Of a stretch of 64,000 nt of DNA, positions 8,749 to 16,815 are shown piece after piece. Source of the DNA: JAEUJM01 sp044221555 (lineage in GTDB: Bacteria; Actinomycetota; Acidimicrobiia; Acidimicrobiales; DATDAH01); assembly GCA_044221555.1 (NCBI GenBank), contig JBGAOY010000014.1, positions 1-64,000 on the forward strand, given 5' to 3'. Under the pieces are notes generated by a model. The model was not told where the DNA came from, ran no database searches, and was given only the letters and a program-made list of their open reading frames with translations. Made by a program: the position numbers and the translations under genes. How positions within the stretch are numbered: position 1 is the first letter of the stretch; every line of letters begins with the position of its first letter.

Positions 8749-9768
8749 TCAGCCGGGCTGTTCCACCACGGTCGTGAGGCCCTCGACCCGGGCGGCGGCG
8801 CTCAGGTCGGCGGCGGCGTCGGCCTGGTGGGCGACGTGGAGGCGCCAGAAGGCGGTGGTGGTGTCGATCACCATCTGGTCGGCCGGGTCGGGGGCGTCCT
8901 CGTAGGGTGACGAGTGCACGGCCTCGTGGATGGTGACGAGGTACTTGGGGGGCCCGGCGGCGGCGAAGGCCTCCTCGGCGAAGCGGTAGGCGATCACGGG
9001 GTCGGCGTCGGCGTGCATGACGAGCAGCGGCACGCCACGGTCCAGGTCGAGCCCGTCGCTGTCCGGGTGCGGTCCGTCCATGACGATCACGGCGTCGATC
9101 CGGTCGTCGCGGCAGCACTCGTCGAACGCCACCTGGTACACCGTGGCCCCACCCAGCGACAGGCCCCCGACGGCGATCTGCTCGGGGTTCACCCGGCCCT
9201 GCAGGAAGCTGTCGGGGTCGCCGCTCATCTGCAGCGCCGACGTGATCACGAAGCTGACGTCACCCGGCTGGTTCACCAGGTCGAACACCGATGCCGCTCC
9301 GGGCACCTCGTCGTTGCTCAGGGGGAACGCCGGCGCGGCCACCACGAACCCGGCCTCGGCCCACGCCGCGAACAACTGGGTGAACTTGCGCGGGTGACCG
9401 TTGTGGCCGTGGGCGAACACGATCAGCGGGAACGGCCCGGGGGCGTCGGGGTAGGTGAAGGTGGTGGCCAGGGTGCGATCGGCCGAGGGTGCCACGCCCG
9501 TGTCGGGCAGGTCGGGGGTGGGGCGGGTGTCGTCCACGAGCGTCTGGGTGCGGGTGAGCACCGGGTAGCCACCGGCGGGGACGGTCGTCGGCGCCGTAGT
9601 CGTGGCCGACGTGGCGGCACCGGCCCCGTCGGCACTGGTGGGAGGAGCGGCGCCGGAGCCGGAGGGTCCTGCGGCGCTGGAGCACGCCGCGACGAGCGCG
9701 ACGAGCGCGACGCCGAGCGCGAACACCGTCGCGGTGGTCGAGCGGCGAAGCTGATGGTCTGTGGTCAC
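8749..9768 (-). CDS. secreted lipoprotein, alpha/beta hydrolase (acetylhydrolase/chlorophyllase-like)
   Basis: The protein has 339 residues. The N-terminus is a lipoprotein signal (hydrophobic ALGVALVALVAAC, lipobox Cys near residue 29) followed by a Ser/Gly/Thr/Ala-rich linker. The hydrolase domain begins near residue 75. PLIVFAHGHNG forms the oxyanion region, GGLSLGG is the nucleophile elbow (GxSxG), VMHADADPVI supplies the acid and IHEAVHSSPY the His. This arrangement is found in platelet-activating-factor acetylhydrolase/dienelactone-hydrolase-like enzymes; the substrate cannot be read. The start is GTG. The gene is divergent from the small membrane gene at 9819 with 50 bp between starts. 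Confidence 0.85.
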   Translation of the reverse strand: MTTDHQLRRSTTATVFALGVALVALVAACSSAAGPSGSGAAPPTSADGAGAATSATTTAPTTVPAGGYPVLTRTQTLVDDTRPTPDLPDTGVAPSADRTLATTFTYPDAPGPFPLIVFAHGHNGHPRKFTQLFAAWAEAGFVVAAPAFPLSNDEVPGAASVFDLVNQPGDVSFVITSALQMSGDPDSFLQGRVNPEQIAVGGLSLGGATVYQVAFDECCRDDRIDAVIVMDGPHPDSDGLDLDRGVPLLVMHADADPVIAYRFAEEAFAAAGPPKYLVTIHEAVHSSPYEDAPDPADQMVIDTTTAFWRLHVAHQADAAADLSAAARVEGLTTVVEQPG

Positions 9769-9804
9769 GGTTCCGTCCGATTCCTCGCCGGGGAAGCTAG
9801 TGCG

Positions 9805-9810
9805 TATGCT
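9805..9810 (+). promoter_or_regulatory. -10 box of the small membrane protein gene
   Basis: TATGCT predicts +1 at about 9817, two bases before the ATG at 9819. There is no Shine-Dalgarno sequence, consistent with a leaderless transcript for the run 9819-12016. Confidence 0.5.
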
Positions 9811-9818
9811 CCAGCCCC

Positions 9819-9959
9819 ATGGATGCCGTGCTCGTCGCCGCCAAGGTCTGGCACTTCTGGATCGCCCCCGCCGTGGTGGCCCTGGCGGTCCTCCTCGTGA
9901 TCGCCACCATCATCGGCTACCTCGTGAAGGTCGTCGCTCCGAAGTACCCCAAGAACTGA
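9819..9959 (+). CDS. 46-residue single-pass membrane protein
   Basis: ATG to TGA gives a 46-residue protein: a short amphipathic N-terminus (MDAVLVAAKVWHFW), one transmembrane helix (residues 15-36, IAPAVVALAVLLVIATIIGY) and a basic tail ending KYPKN. Coding is supported by the leaderless -10 box, strong GC bias at third positions, and a 16-bp gap to the next gene on the same strand. I do not recognise a function; it could be a small subunit or modulator of an envelope process. Confidence 0.7.
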   Translation: MDAVLVAAKVWHFWIAPAVVALAVLLVIATIIGYLVKVVAPKYPKN

Positions 9960-9975
9960 GCCTGGGGGACCCTCG

Positions 9976-11049
9976 GTGAGCGGCCCGGTCGACTGGGGAC
10001 TCGCCGAGCGGGTCGCGGTCAGGGTCGCCGGCCGCGACCCCTTCGCCGAGTCGTACCACTACGACTCGCTGGTCCCCGACTTCACCGAGCTCACCGCCCA
10101 GGCGGAGGCGCTCGTAGGCGACGCCACCGGGCTGCGCTCACTGGCCGGCCCGGCGCGGGCGCGGGTGGCCGACCGTCCCGACTGGGTGCGGGCCAACATC
10201 GCCTCGTTCCAGCGCCTGCTGCGCCCGCTCACCGACCGCTTCGGCGACCGGATGGCCTCGGGGCCGTTCGCGCCGGTCGCCCGGGGACTGGCCGGCGCCG
10301 AGGTGGGGGTGATGCTGGGGTGGATGTCCACCCGGGTGCTGGGCCAGTACGACATGTTGATCGTCGAGGAGGAGCACCCCGACGACCAGGACGTCGTCTA
10401 CTACGTGGGCCCCAACGTGTTGGCCCTCGAGAAGCACTTCGCCTTCCCGCCCCGCGAGTTCCGGCTGTGGCTGGCGCTGCACGAGGTCACCCACCGGGCC
10501 CAGTTCACCGGCATCCCCTGGCTGCGCGAGCACTTCCTGTCGCTGGTCGACCAGACCCTGGCCGCGGTCGACCCCGATCCGAAGCGGTTCGTGGCCGCCC
10601 TGGGCCGGGTCGCCGAGGGGGTGCGCGGTGGTCACAACCCCCTCGACGACGGGGGGCTCGCCGCCCTGCTGGCCAGCCCGGAGCAGTTGGCGGTGCTCGA
10701 CCAGATCTCGGGGATGATGAGCCTGCTCGAAGGCCACGGCGACGTCACCATGGACCGGGCCGGCGCCGACCGGATCCCCAGCGCCGAGCGCTTCAGTCGG
10801 GTGCTGCGCCTGCGTCGCCAGCAGGCCAACACCATGGTGCGCCTGCTGCAGAAGCTGGTCGGCCTCGAGGCCAAGCTGAACCAGTACGAGCAGGGCGAGC
10901 GCTTCATCACCGCGGTGGAGGCGGCGGGCGGGCCCGGCCTGCTCGACGAGGCCTGGACCGGCCCCGAGGCCCTGCCGTCGATGGCCGAGATCCGCGCGCC
11001 GCAGCTGTGGATCGACCGCGTGCAGGCGTCGGCCAGCCTCGCCGGCTGA
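9976..11049 (+). CDS. zinc-dependent metallopeptidase of the DUF2342/F420-associated zincin type
   Basis: The protein has 357 residues with a GTG start. The zincin motif HEVTH sits near residue 171 (LWLALHEVTHRAQF). Actinobacterial members of this family are annotated as coenzyme F420 biosynthesis-associated or zinc-dependent metalloproteases and lie next to tilS and hpt, as here. There is no signal peptide or membrane segment, so it should be cytoplasmic. It precedes tilS by 1 bp, so co-transcription is likely. Its natural substrate is not known to me. Confidence 0.85.
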   Translation: MSGPVDWGLAERVAVRVAGRDPFAESYHYDSLVPDFTELTAQAEALVGDATGLRSLAGPARARVADRPDWVRANIASFQRLLRPLTDRFGDRMASGPFAPVARGLAGAEVGVMLGWMSTRVLGQYDMLIVEEEHPDDQDVVYYVGPNVLALEKHFAFPPREFRLWLALHEVTHRAQFTGIPWLREHFLSLVDQTLAAVDPDPKRFVAALGRVAEGVRGGHNPLDDGGLAALLASPEQLAVLDQISGMMSLLEGHGDVTMDRAGADRIPSAERFSRVLRLRRQQANTMVRLLQKLVGLEAKLNQYEQGERFITAVEAAGGPGLLDEAWTGPEALPSMAEIRAPQLWIDRVQASASLAG

Positions 11050-11050
11050 C

Positions 11051-12016
11051 GTGGACGCCGAGTCCCGGCTTCTGGCACCGGATTTCGGTGTCCCAGGCCC
11101 GAAATCCGGTGCCAGAACGGGGGAGCTGCTGGACCGGTGCGACTTCCCGCCGGCGGGCTCCACCGTCACCTGCGCCGTGTCCGGCGGGGCCGACTCGCTG
11201 GCCCTGCTGGTGCTGGCGACGGCCGCCGGCCTCGCGGTGACCGCGGTGCACGTGGACCACGGGCTGCGGGCGGGCTCGGCGGACGAGGCCGAAGTGGTGC
11301 GCGACGCCGCGGCGCGGTTCGGGGCGACCTTCCGGCCCGAGCGGGTGGTAGTCGGGGTCGGGCCCAACCTCGAGGCCCGGGCCCGGGCCGCCCGCTACGC
11401 CGTCCTGCCCGCCGACGCCTGCACCGGCCACACCGCCGACGACCAGGCCGAGACCGTGCTGCTCAACCTGCTGCGGGGTGCCGGCGCCACCGGCCTGTCG
11501 GGCATGCGCCCTGGGGTGCGCCGACCGCTGCTGGCCCTGCGGCGCTCCGAGACGGTGGCCCTGTGCGCCGCCCTCGGCCTGCACCCGGTGGCCGACCCGT
11601 CGAACCTCGACCCCCGCTTTCGCCGCAACCGGGTCCGCCACGAGCTCTTGCCGCTGCTCGACGACCTGGCCGGCCGCGACGTGGTGCCCGTCCTGTGCCG
11701 CCAGGCCGACCTGCTCCGTGACGAGGCCGACCTGCTGGCCGCGCTGGCGGCCGAGCTCGACCCCACCGACGCCCGCACCCTGCGGGAGGCGCCGGTGGCG
11801 CTGGCCCGCCTGGCGGTGCGGGCGTGGCTGCGGTCCGGCCCGGCGGCCACCCATCCGCCCGACGCCGCCACCGTCGAGCGGGTGCTGGCCGTGGCCCGCC
11901 TCGAGGCGGGGGCCACCGACGTCGGCGCCGGGTGGCGGGTCACCCGCTCGGCCGGCGTGCTGCAACTGATCGGCCCCTCCGCGCCCGTTGGGCCTGGTCC
12001 GGACGCCGCCCAGTAG
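11051..12016 (+). CDS. tilS: tRNA(Ile)-lysidine synthase
   Basis: The enzyme converts C34 of the CAU-anticodon tRNA-Ile to lysidine using ATP and lysine. The PP-loop is CAVSGGADSLALLVLA (SGGxDS near residue 43). VHVDHGLR and CTGHTADDQAETVLLNLLRG are the next conserved blocks, followed by SNLDPRFRRNRVRHELLPLL. At 321 residues it is of the compact actinobacterial type. An in-frame palindrome encodes residues about 7-23 (RLLAPDFGVPGPKSGAR), which align with nothing I know in TilS. No other start codon occurs between GTG 11051 and the PP-loop, so the element appears to be translated. The hpt promoter box overlaps the stop codon. Confidence 0.93.
   Translation: MDAESRLLAPDFGVPGPKSGARTGELLDRCDFPPAGSTVTCAVSGGADSLALLVLATAAGLAVTAVHVDHGLRAGSADEAEVVRDAAARFGATFRPERVVVGVGPNLEARARAARYAVLPADACTGHTADDQAETVLLNLLRGAGATGLSGMRPGVRRPLLALRRSETVALCAALGLHPVADPSNLDPRFRRNRVRHELLPLLDDLAGRDVVPVLCRQADLLRDEADLLAALAAELDPTDARTLREAPVALARLAVRAWLRSGPAATHPPDAATVERVLAVARLEAGATDVGAGWRVTRSAGVLQLIGPSAPVGPGPDAAQ
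11070..11117 (+). repeat. palindromic element inside the 5' end of tilS
   Basis: Perfect 18-bp arms, TTCTGGCACCGGATTTCG (11070-11087) and its exact reverse complement (11100-11117), flank a 12-nt loop. The element is in frame with tilS and multiple of three overall (48 bp). Confidence 0.85.
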
Positions 12017-12019
12017 CCT
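12014..12019 (+). promoter_or_regulatory. -10 box of hpt, leaderless
   Basis: TAGCCT overlaps the TAG stop of tilS. The predicted +1 is 12026, exactly the G of the GTG start. Confidence 0.55.
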
Positions 12020-12025
12020 CCGACT

Positions 12026-12592
12026 GTGGCCTCCCCCCCGCCCGTGCCCGCCGACGACCCGAACCTGGGTCGGGTGGTCGTCGGCGAGCTCGAGCTGCGC
12101 GAGCGCATCGAGGCGCTGGGCAAGGAGATCGCCGCCGACTTCGCCGGCCGTCCGCCGCTCCTCGTGGGCGTGCTCAAGGGCGCCTTCATGTTCATGGCCG
12201 ACCTGGCCCGGGCCATCGACCTGCCGGTCGAGTTCGACTTCATGGCGGTGTCGTCCTACGGCAGCTCCACCCGCACCAGCGGCGTGGTTCGCATCGTGAA
12301 GGACCTCGACCTCGACCTCACCGATCGCCACGTGCTGCTGGTGGAGGACATCGTCGACAGCGGCCTCACCCTCAGCTACCTGCGCCGCAACCTGCTGGCC
12401 CGCAACCCGGCCAGCCTCGAGGTGTGCGCCCTGCTGGTGCGCGACGGGTCCGAGGCCACCGTCGACGACCTGCGCTACGTGGGGTTCCGGATCCCGGCCG
12501 ACTTCGTCGTCGGCTACGGGCTCGACGTGGGCGAGCGCTACCGCAACCTGCCCTATCTGTGCACCTGGGAAGGGGCCCCCGAGGTGCACTGA
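12026..12592 (+). CDS. hpt: hypoxanthine phosphoribosyltransferase
   Basis: Purine salvage enzyme that joins hypoxanthine or guanine to PRPP. The 188-residue protein has the PRPP-binding loop VLLVEDIVDSGLTL (residues about 104-117), the flexible-loop SYGSSTRTSG and VVGYGLDVGERYRNLPYL near the C-terminus, all in the family order. GTG start, no ribosome-binding site, promoter box at leaderless distance. The tilS-hpt-ftsH order is standard in bacteria. Confidence 0.95.
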   Translation: MASPPPVPADDPNLGRVVVGELELRERIEALGKEIAADFAGRPPLLVGVLKGAFMFMADLARAIDLPVEFDFMAVSSYGSSTRTSGVVRIVKDLDLDLTDRHVLLVEDIVDSGLTLSYLRRNLLARNPASLEVCALLVRDGSEATVDDLRYVGFRIPADFVVGYGLDVGERYRNLPYLCTWEGAPEVH

Positions 12593-12661
12593 CGCTCCGG
12601 ACCTCCTGACGGGCTGCCACGGAGGCGCGGCCTGTGTCGGGTGGGTTGGGCGCGCCACCGG

Positions 12662-12667
12662 TACGCT
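12662..12667 (+). promoter_or_regulatory. -10 box of ftsH
   Basis: TACGCT predicts +1 at about 12674, 5 nt before GTG 12679. It lies inside the alternative longer reading frame from GTG 12634, which argues for the shorter start. Confidence 0.45.
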
Positions 12668-12678
12668 TGTCGGTCACC

Positions 12679-14601
12679 GTGAAGCCGCGCTACCGCCTCG
12701 CCCTGGCCCTCGGGGCCATCCTGCTCGTGAGCCTGCTGCTCAGCTCGTGGCTGTTCCGCGCCGACTCGCCCAAGGATCTCACCCTCGACCAGTTCCAGAG
12801 CGAGCTGGCCGACGGCAACGTCAAGACCGCCGAGATCAAGGACCGCGACAACGAGGTCACCGGCGAGCTGCGGGACGGCACGAAGTACAAGGCGGTGTAC
12901 CCCCAGGAGTTCGCCGACGAGCTCACCGCCCAGGTGGCCGACGCCGAGCCCGCCGTCGAGCTGTCGGTCGACCAGCAGCACGAGTCGTTCTGGCTCTCGC
13001 TGGCCGCCAGCGTGCTGCCGATCCTGCTGCTGGTCGGGGTCTTCCTGTTCGTCATGAGCCAGATGCAGGGCGGCGGCGGCAAGGTGATGAAGTTCGGCAA
13101 GGCCCGGACCAAGAAGGTGGACAAGGACCAGCCGAGCGTCACCTTCGCCGACGTGGCCGGCGCCGACGAGGCCGTCGAGGAGCTCCAGGAGATCAAGGAG
13201 TTCCTGCGCTCGCCGGCCAAGTTCCAGGCCCTCGGCGCCAAGATCCCGAAGGGCGTGCTGCTCTACGGTCCCCCCGGCACGGGCAAGACGCTGCTGGCCC
13301 GTGCGGTGGCCGGCGAGGCCGACGCCCCGTTCTTCTCCATCTCGGGCTCCGACTTCGTCGAGATGTTCGTGGGGGTGGGCGCCAGCAGGGTGCGCGACCT
13401 GTTCGAGCAGGCCAAGGCGGCGGCCCCGGCGATCATCTTCGTGGACGAGATCGACGCGGTCGGCCGCCACCGCGGTGCGGGGCTGGGCGGGGGCCACGAC
13501 GAGCGTGAGCAGACCCTGAACCAGTTGCTCGTCGAGATGGACGGCTTCGACGTGGCCGGCGGCGTGATCCTGATCGCCGCCACCAACCGTCCCGACATCC
13601 TCGACCCCGCGTTGCTGCGCCCGGGGCGCTTCGATCGTCAGATCGTGGTCGACCGGCCCGACCTGTCCGGCCGGCGCGCCATCCTCAACGTGCACGCCAA
13701 GGGCAAGCCGCTCGACCACGACGTCGACCTCGACGTCGTGGCCCGCCGCACCCCGGGCTTCACCGGCGCCGACCTGGCCAACCTGATGAACGAGGCCGCG
13801 CTGCTGTCGGCCCGGCGCGACGGCGAGCGCATCGACATGGCCGTGCTCAGCGACGCCATGGACCGGGTGATCGCCGGCGCCGAGCGCAAGAGCCGGGTGA
13901 TGTCCGACAAGGAGAAGCAGGTGATCGCGTACCACGAGAGCGGTCACGCCCTCGTCGGGCACCTGCTGCCCAACACCGACCCGATCCACAAGGTGTCGAT
14001 CATCGCCCGCGGACGGGCCCTCGGCTGGACGCTGGCCCTGCCCGTCGAGGACAAGTACCTCAGCACCAGCTCGGAGCTCCGCGACCAGCTGGCCATGCTG
14101 CTCGGCGGGCGCACCGCCGAGGAGCTGATCTTCGGCGACCCCACCACCGGTGCCTCTGACGACATCGACCGGGCCACCCAGATCGCCACCGCCATGGTCA
14201 CCGAGTACGGCATGAGCGAGGCCCTCGGTCCCCGCCGCCTCGGTCACCCCCACGGCGAGGTCTTCCTGGGCAAGGAGGTGGGGCACGAGCCGAACTACTC
14301 CGAGCAGGTGGCCACCGACATCGACGCCGAGGTGCGCCGGCTGCTCGATGCCGCCCACGAGGAGGCCGCCGAGATCCTCACCCTCCACCGGGCCACGCTC
14401 GATCGGATGGCCGAGAGCCTGATCGAGCACGAGACCCTCGACGAGGACATGCTGCGTGATCTCTTCGCCGACCTCGACACCTGGGACGGCCCCAACGGTG
14501 GACGGTCGGTGTCGGCCCCGTCGGCCGGTGCCCCCGAACGGGTGCGCACCGCCAACCTCGATGGTGGCGGCGACAAGCCGCGCCGGTGGTGGCGCCCGTG
14601 A
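12679..14601 (+). CDS. ftsH: ATP-dependent membrane zinc protease FtsH
   Basis: Membrane AAA+ protease that extracts and degrades membrane and regulatory proteins. Residues about 6-27 are the first transmembrane helix, a periplasmic segment follows, and SLAASVLPILLLVGVFLFVM is the second. Walker A GPPGTGKT is near residue 197, Walker B IIFVDEIDA follows, then the SRH block NRPDILDPALLRPGRFDRQ and the zinc site HESGH near residue 419. The C-terminus is a short polar tail. I chose GTG 12679 (VKPRYRLALALG) because it sits just after a TACGCT box; GTG 12634 would add 15 residues. The stop overlaps folE as GTGA. Confidence 0.95.
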   Translation: MKPRYRLALALGAILLVSLLLSSWLFRADSPKDLTLDQFQSELADGNVKTAEIKDRDNEVTGELRDGTKYKAVYPQEFADELTAQVADAEPAVELSVDQQHESFWLSLAASVLPILLLVGVFLFVMSQMQGGGGKVMKFGKARTKKVDKDQPSVTFADVAGADEAVEELQEIKEFLRSPAKFQALGAKIPKGVLLYGPPGTGKTLLARAVAGEADAPFFSISGSDFVEMFVGVGASRVRDLFEQAKAAAPAIIFVDEIDAVGRHRGAGLGGGHDEREQTLNQLLVEMDGFDVAGGVILIAATNRPDILDPALLRPGRFDRQIVVDRPDLSGRRAILNVHAKGKPLDHDVDLDVVARRTPGFTGADLANLMNEAALLSARRDGERIDMAVLSDAMDRVIAGAERKSRVMSDKEKQVIAYHESGHALVGHLLPNTDPIHKVSIIARGRALGWTLALPVEDKYLSTSSELRDQLAMLLGGRTAEELIFGDPTTGASDDIDRATQIATAMVTEYGMSEALGPRRLGHPHGEVFLGKEVGHEPNYSEQVATDIDAEVRRLLDAAHEEAAEILTLHRATLDRMAESLIEHETLDEDMLRDLFADLDTWDGPNGGRSVSAPSAGAPERVRTANLDGGGDKPRRWWRP

Positions 14602-15209
14602 CCGACGGGGGCGGCGCCGACGACGAGACGCACAACGGGCTGCCGCCGGTCGACCTCGACCGGATCGAGGCGGCCGTGCGCGAGATCCTGCTGGCCATCG
14701 GCGAGGACCCCGACCGGGACGGCCTGAAGCGCACCCCCGCCCGCGTGGCGGCCATGTACGAGGAGATCTTCTCGGGTCTGCGCGAGTCGGCCGACCACCA
14801 CCTGCAGGTCACCTTCGAGGCCGACCACGACGAGATGGTGATGGTGCGCGACATCCCGCTCTACAGCTCCTGTGAGCATCACCTGGTCCCCTTCCTGGGC
14901 AAGGCCCACGTCGCCTACATCCCGGGCAACGACGGCCGGATCACCGGGCTGTCCAAGCTGGCGCGACTGGTCGACGCCTACGCCCGACGCCCCCAGGTGC
15001 AGGAGCGCCTGACCTCCCAGATCGCCGACGAGATCGAGCGGACGCTCCTGCCCAAGGGGGTGCTCGTGGTGATCGAGGCCGAGCACCTGTGCATGTCGAT
15101 GCGGGGCGTGCGCAAGCCCGGCGCCAGCACGGTCACCTCGGCGGTGCGGGGCCTGTTCCGCGACAACGTGGCCACCCGCGCCGAGGCCATGCGCTTCCTG
15201 AACACCTGA
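14598..15209 (+). CDS. folE: GTP cyclohydrolase I
   Basis: First committed step of tetrahydrofolate synthesis, GTP to dihydroneopterin triphosphate. Motifs: DPDRDGLKRTPARVA, YSSCEHHLVPFLGKAHVAYIP (zinc Cys and His), GLSKLARLVDAYARRPQVQERLT, and EAEHLCMSMRGVRKPG (second zinc Cys). Length about 203 residues is normal. GTG 14598 overlaps the ftsH stop; GTG 14586 would add four residues. In many actinobacteria folP-folB-folK follow directly; here a minus-strand block of about 5.4 kb lies between. Confidence 0.95.
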   Translation: MTDGGGADDETHNGLPPVDLDRIEAAVREILLAIGEDPDRDGLKRTPARVAAMYEEIFSGLRESADHHLQVTFEADHDEMVMVRDIPLYSSCEHHLVPFLGKAHVAYIPGNDGRITGLSKLARLVDAYARRPQVQERLTSQIADEIERTLLPKGVLVVIEAEHLCMSMRGVRKPGASTVTSAVRGLFRDNVATRAEAMRFLNT

Positions 15210-15219
15210 GTGCAGACGC

Positions 15220-16641
15220 TCAGCGAAGGGCGAGGCAGGACGAGCGGAGGGCGTCGAGGCGACCGGGTCGGCGCTTGTAGGCGGTGCGGGTCGCGCCGCT
15301 GAGCGCTCCTGGCTCGAGGCGCTCGGCGGCGTCGGCCACCGCATCGGGGCCGAGGGCGCGAGTGGCCGCGGCGATGGCCCGGTGCGACTCGACCGACAGG
15401 CTGAGCGACGCCAGCAGCTCGGCGATGTCGGTGCGCAGCAGCAGGTCGGACGCGGCCAGCTCGCTGAACCCGAAGTCGATCAGCGACACCTCGCCCTCGT
15501 CGCTCAGGAACACGTTGGCCAGGCGCAGGTCGCGGTGGGCGATGCGGTGGTAGCGCAGCGTCTCGATCAGGCTCCAGATGGCGTCGAGCACGTCGTCGGT
15601 CAGGCGGTCGGGCTCGACGCCGTCCAGCGACGACCCGTCGATGCCCTCGTACGACAGCACGAACCCGCCCGGCTCGGCCGCGACGAAGGCCAGCACCCGC
15701 GGCGTGGCGATGCCCACGCTGTGGGCCATCAGCGACACCAGGGCCTCGTGCTCGACCATGCGCCGCAGCGACGAGAAGGGGCGCTCGTCGCCCAGGTCGC
15801 GGGGCGTCAGCGACCGGTAGAGGCGGAACAGCAGGTCGGCGCTGCGCTCGTCGCGGGCCACCACCTTGGCGAAGACCCTGCGGTCGTCGGTGGTGCGGCC
15901 GAAGAACGGCGTGGACCCCCGGGCGTCGACGTCGGCCGGCGACAGCGACGCGAGCGGCACGCCGGCCCCGACCAGGGCGTCGGCCACCGCTTGGCCACGG
16001 GGCCGGCGGGAGGGGCTGCCGGCCACGATGAGCACGATCGAGCCGGCCAGCCACCCACCACACAGGGCGATGGCGACGTCGAGCGACACCGGGGACATGA
16101 CGAACCGGGAGATCGCGAGGGCGATGACCAGCACCCACCCCACGCGGCGCCAGCGCCGGCCGAGCCAGGGGGACGCGGCGGTCAGCAACCCGGCGGCCGC
16201 GCCCAGCCCGGGAGGGCCGGGGAACTGCCCGCCGCTGATCCCGCCGAGGCTGACCGTGGGGTGGACGAGCGCGGGCTCGGTCAGGTCGATGGCGCTGGCC
16301 GCCACGCCCGCGATGGTCGAGCCCAGCGCGGCCGCGGCCAGGCCGGTGAGCAACAGCCGCCACTGACGGGTCATCACCGCGGCCCCCACACCACCGATGA
16401 TCACGGTGACGACCAGGAGCCGGGTGGCCAGCACCACCGCGGTGATCAGCGAGTCGCCGATGGCGCCGATCCCCTGCAGCAACTCCGCCAGGAAGCCCTG
16501 GATGCCGTCGGCGAACAGCAGGCCGAGCACGAGCAGGACCACCAGCGTCGCGGCGGCGACGACCGCCCGCAACACGTCGACGGGCGAGGCCCGTTCCACG
16601 GTCGAGGGCTCGGCCTCGATCACCACCACGGGCGCGCCCAC
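15220..16641 (-). CDS. membrane protein with an intact kinase-like domain
   Basis: About 473 residues. The N-terminal half has about seven hydrophobic segments (LVVLLVLGLLFA, AVVLATRLLVVTVIIGGVGAA and others). The C-terminal half is an aminoglycoside-phosphotransferase/RIO-like kinase domain with RVFAKVVARDE (Lys), HRIAHRDLRLANVFL (HRD loop) and VSLIDFGFSELAA (DFG). It resembles the first two thirds of actinobacterial flippase-like proteins such as the one at 42325-44778, but stops where their UPF0104 domain would begin. The start GTG 16641 is supported by a TAGGCT box one base off leaderless distance; an ATG at 16749 would add an Arg-rich tail lacking hydrophobic character. It is convergent with folE (10-bp gap). 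Substrate unknown; phosphorylation of a lipid or small molecule is possible. Confidence 0.75.
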   Translation of the reverse strand: MGAPVVVIEAEPSTVERASPVDVLRAVVAAATLVVLLVLGLLFADGIQGFLAELLQGIGAIGDSLITAVVLATRLLVVTVIIGGVGAAVMTRQWRLLLTGLAAAALGSTIAGVAASAIDLTEPALVHPTVSLGGISGGQFPGPPGLGAAAGLLTAASPWLGRRWRRVGWVLVIALAISRFVMSPVSLDVAIALCGGWLAGSIVLIVAGSPSRRPRGQAVADALVGAGVPLASLSPADVDARGSTPFFGRTTDDRRVFAKVVARDERSADLLFRLYRSLTPRDLGDERPFSSLRRMVEHEALVSLMAHSVGIATPRVLAFVAAEPGGFVLSYEGIDGSSLDGVEPDRLTDDVLDAIWSLIETLRYHRIAHRDLRLANVFLSDEGEVSLIDFGFSELAASDLLLRTDIAELLASLSLSVESHRAIAAATRALGPDAVADAAERLEPGALSGATRTAYKRRPGRLDALRSSCLALR

Positions 16642-16648
16642 CCGCGTG

Positions 16649-16654
16649 AGCCTA
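16649..16654 (-). promoter_or_regulatory. -10 box of the membrane kinase gene
   Basis: TAGGCT on the minus strand predicts +1 at 16642, adjacent to the GTG at 16641. This is the main reason for preferring that start. Confidence 0.5.
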
Positions 16655-16699
16655 GGCGCTGGTGCGTTTGCGGGCCCCGGCGTTCGCCGGCGGCGCCGT

Positions 16700-16753
16700 G
16701 ATCGTGACACGGCCCGGTGCCGACACGAGGTCGCCACCGGGCCCGTCACGATC
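16700..16753 (-). terminator. long hairpin after the binding-protein gene
   Basis: Left arm GATCGTGACACGGCCCGGTG (16700-16719) pairs with CACCGGGCCCGTCACGATC (16735-16753) with one bulge, loop 15 nt. It lies 46 bp beyond the stop of the ABC transporter binding protein, at the end of the four-gene minus-strand operon. There is no T-tract, as is common in this GC range. Confidence 0.55.
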
Positions 16754-16760
16754 GGATCAT

Positions 16761-16815
16761 CAGCCGACGATGTCCCGCGTCAGCCGACGATGTCCCGCGT
16801 CAGCCGACGATGTCC
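16761..16815. repeat. 20-bp direct repeat, 2.75 copies, over a stop codon
   Basis: CAGCCGACGATGTCCCGCGT occurs at 16761 and 16781, and its first 15 bases again at 16801. The last copy is the coding end (residues DIVG and stop) of the binding protein on the minus strand; the other two are downstream duplicates that each repeat the DIVG-stop codons. Confidence 0.9.
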
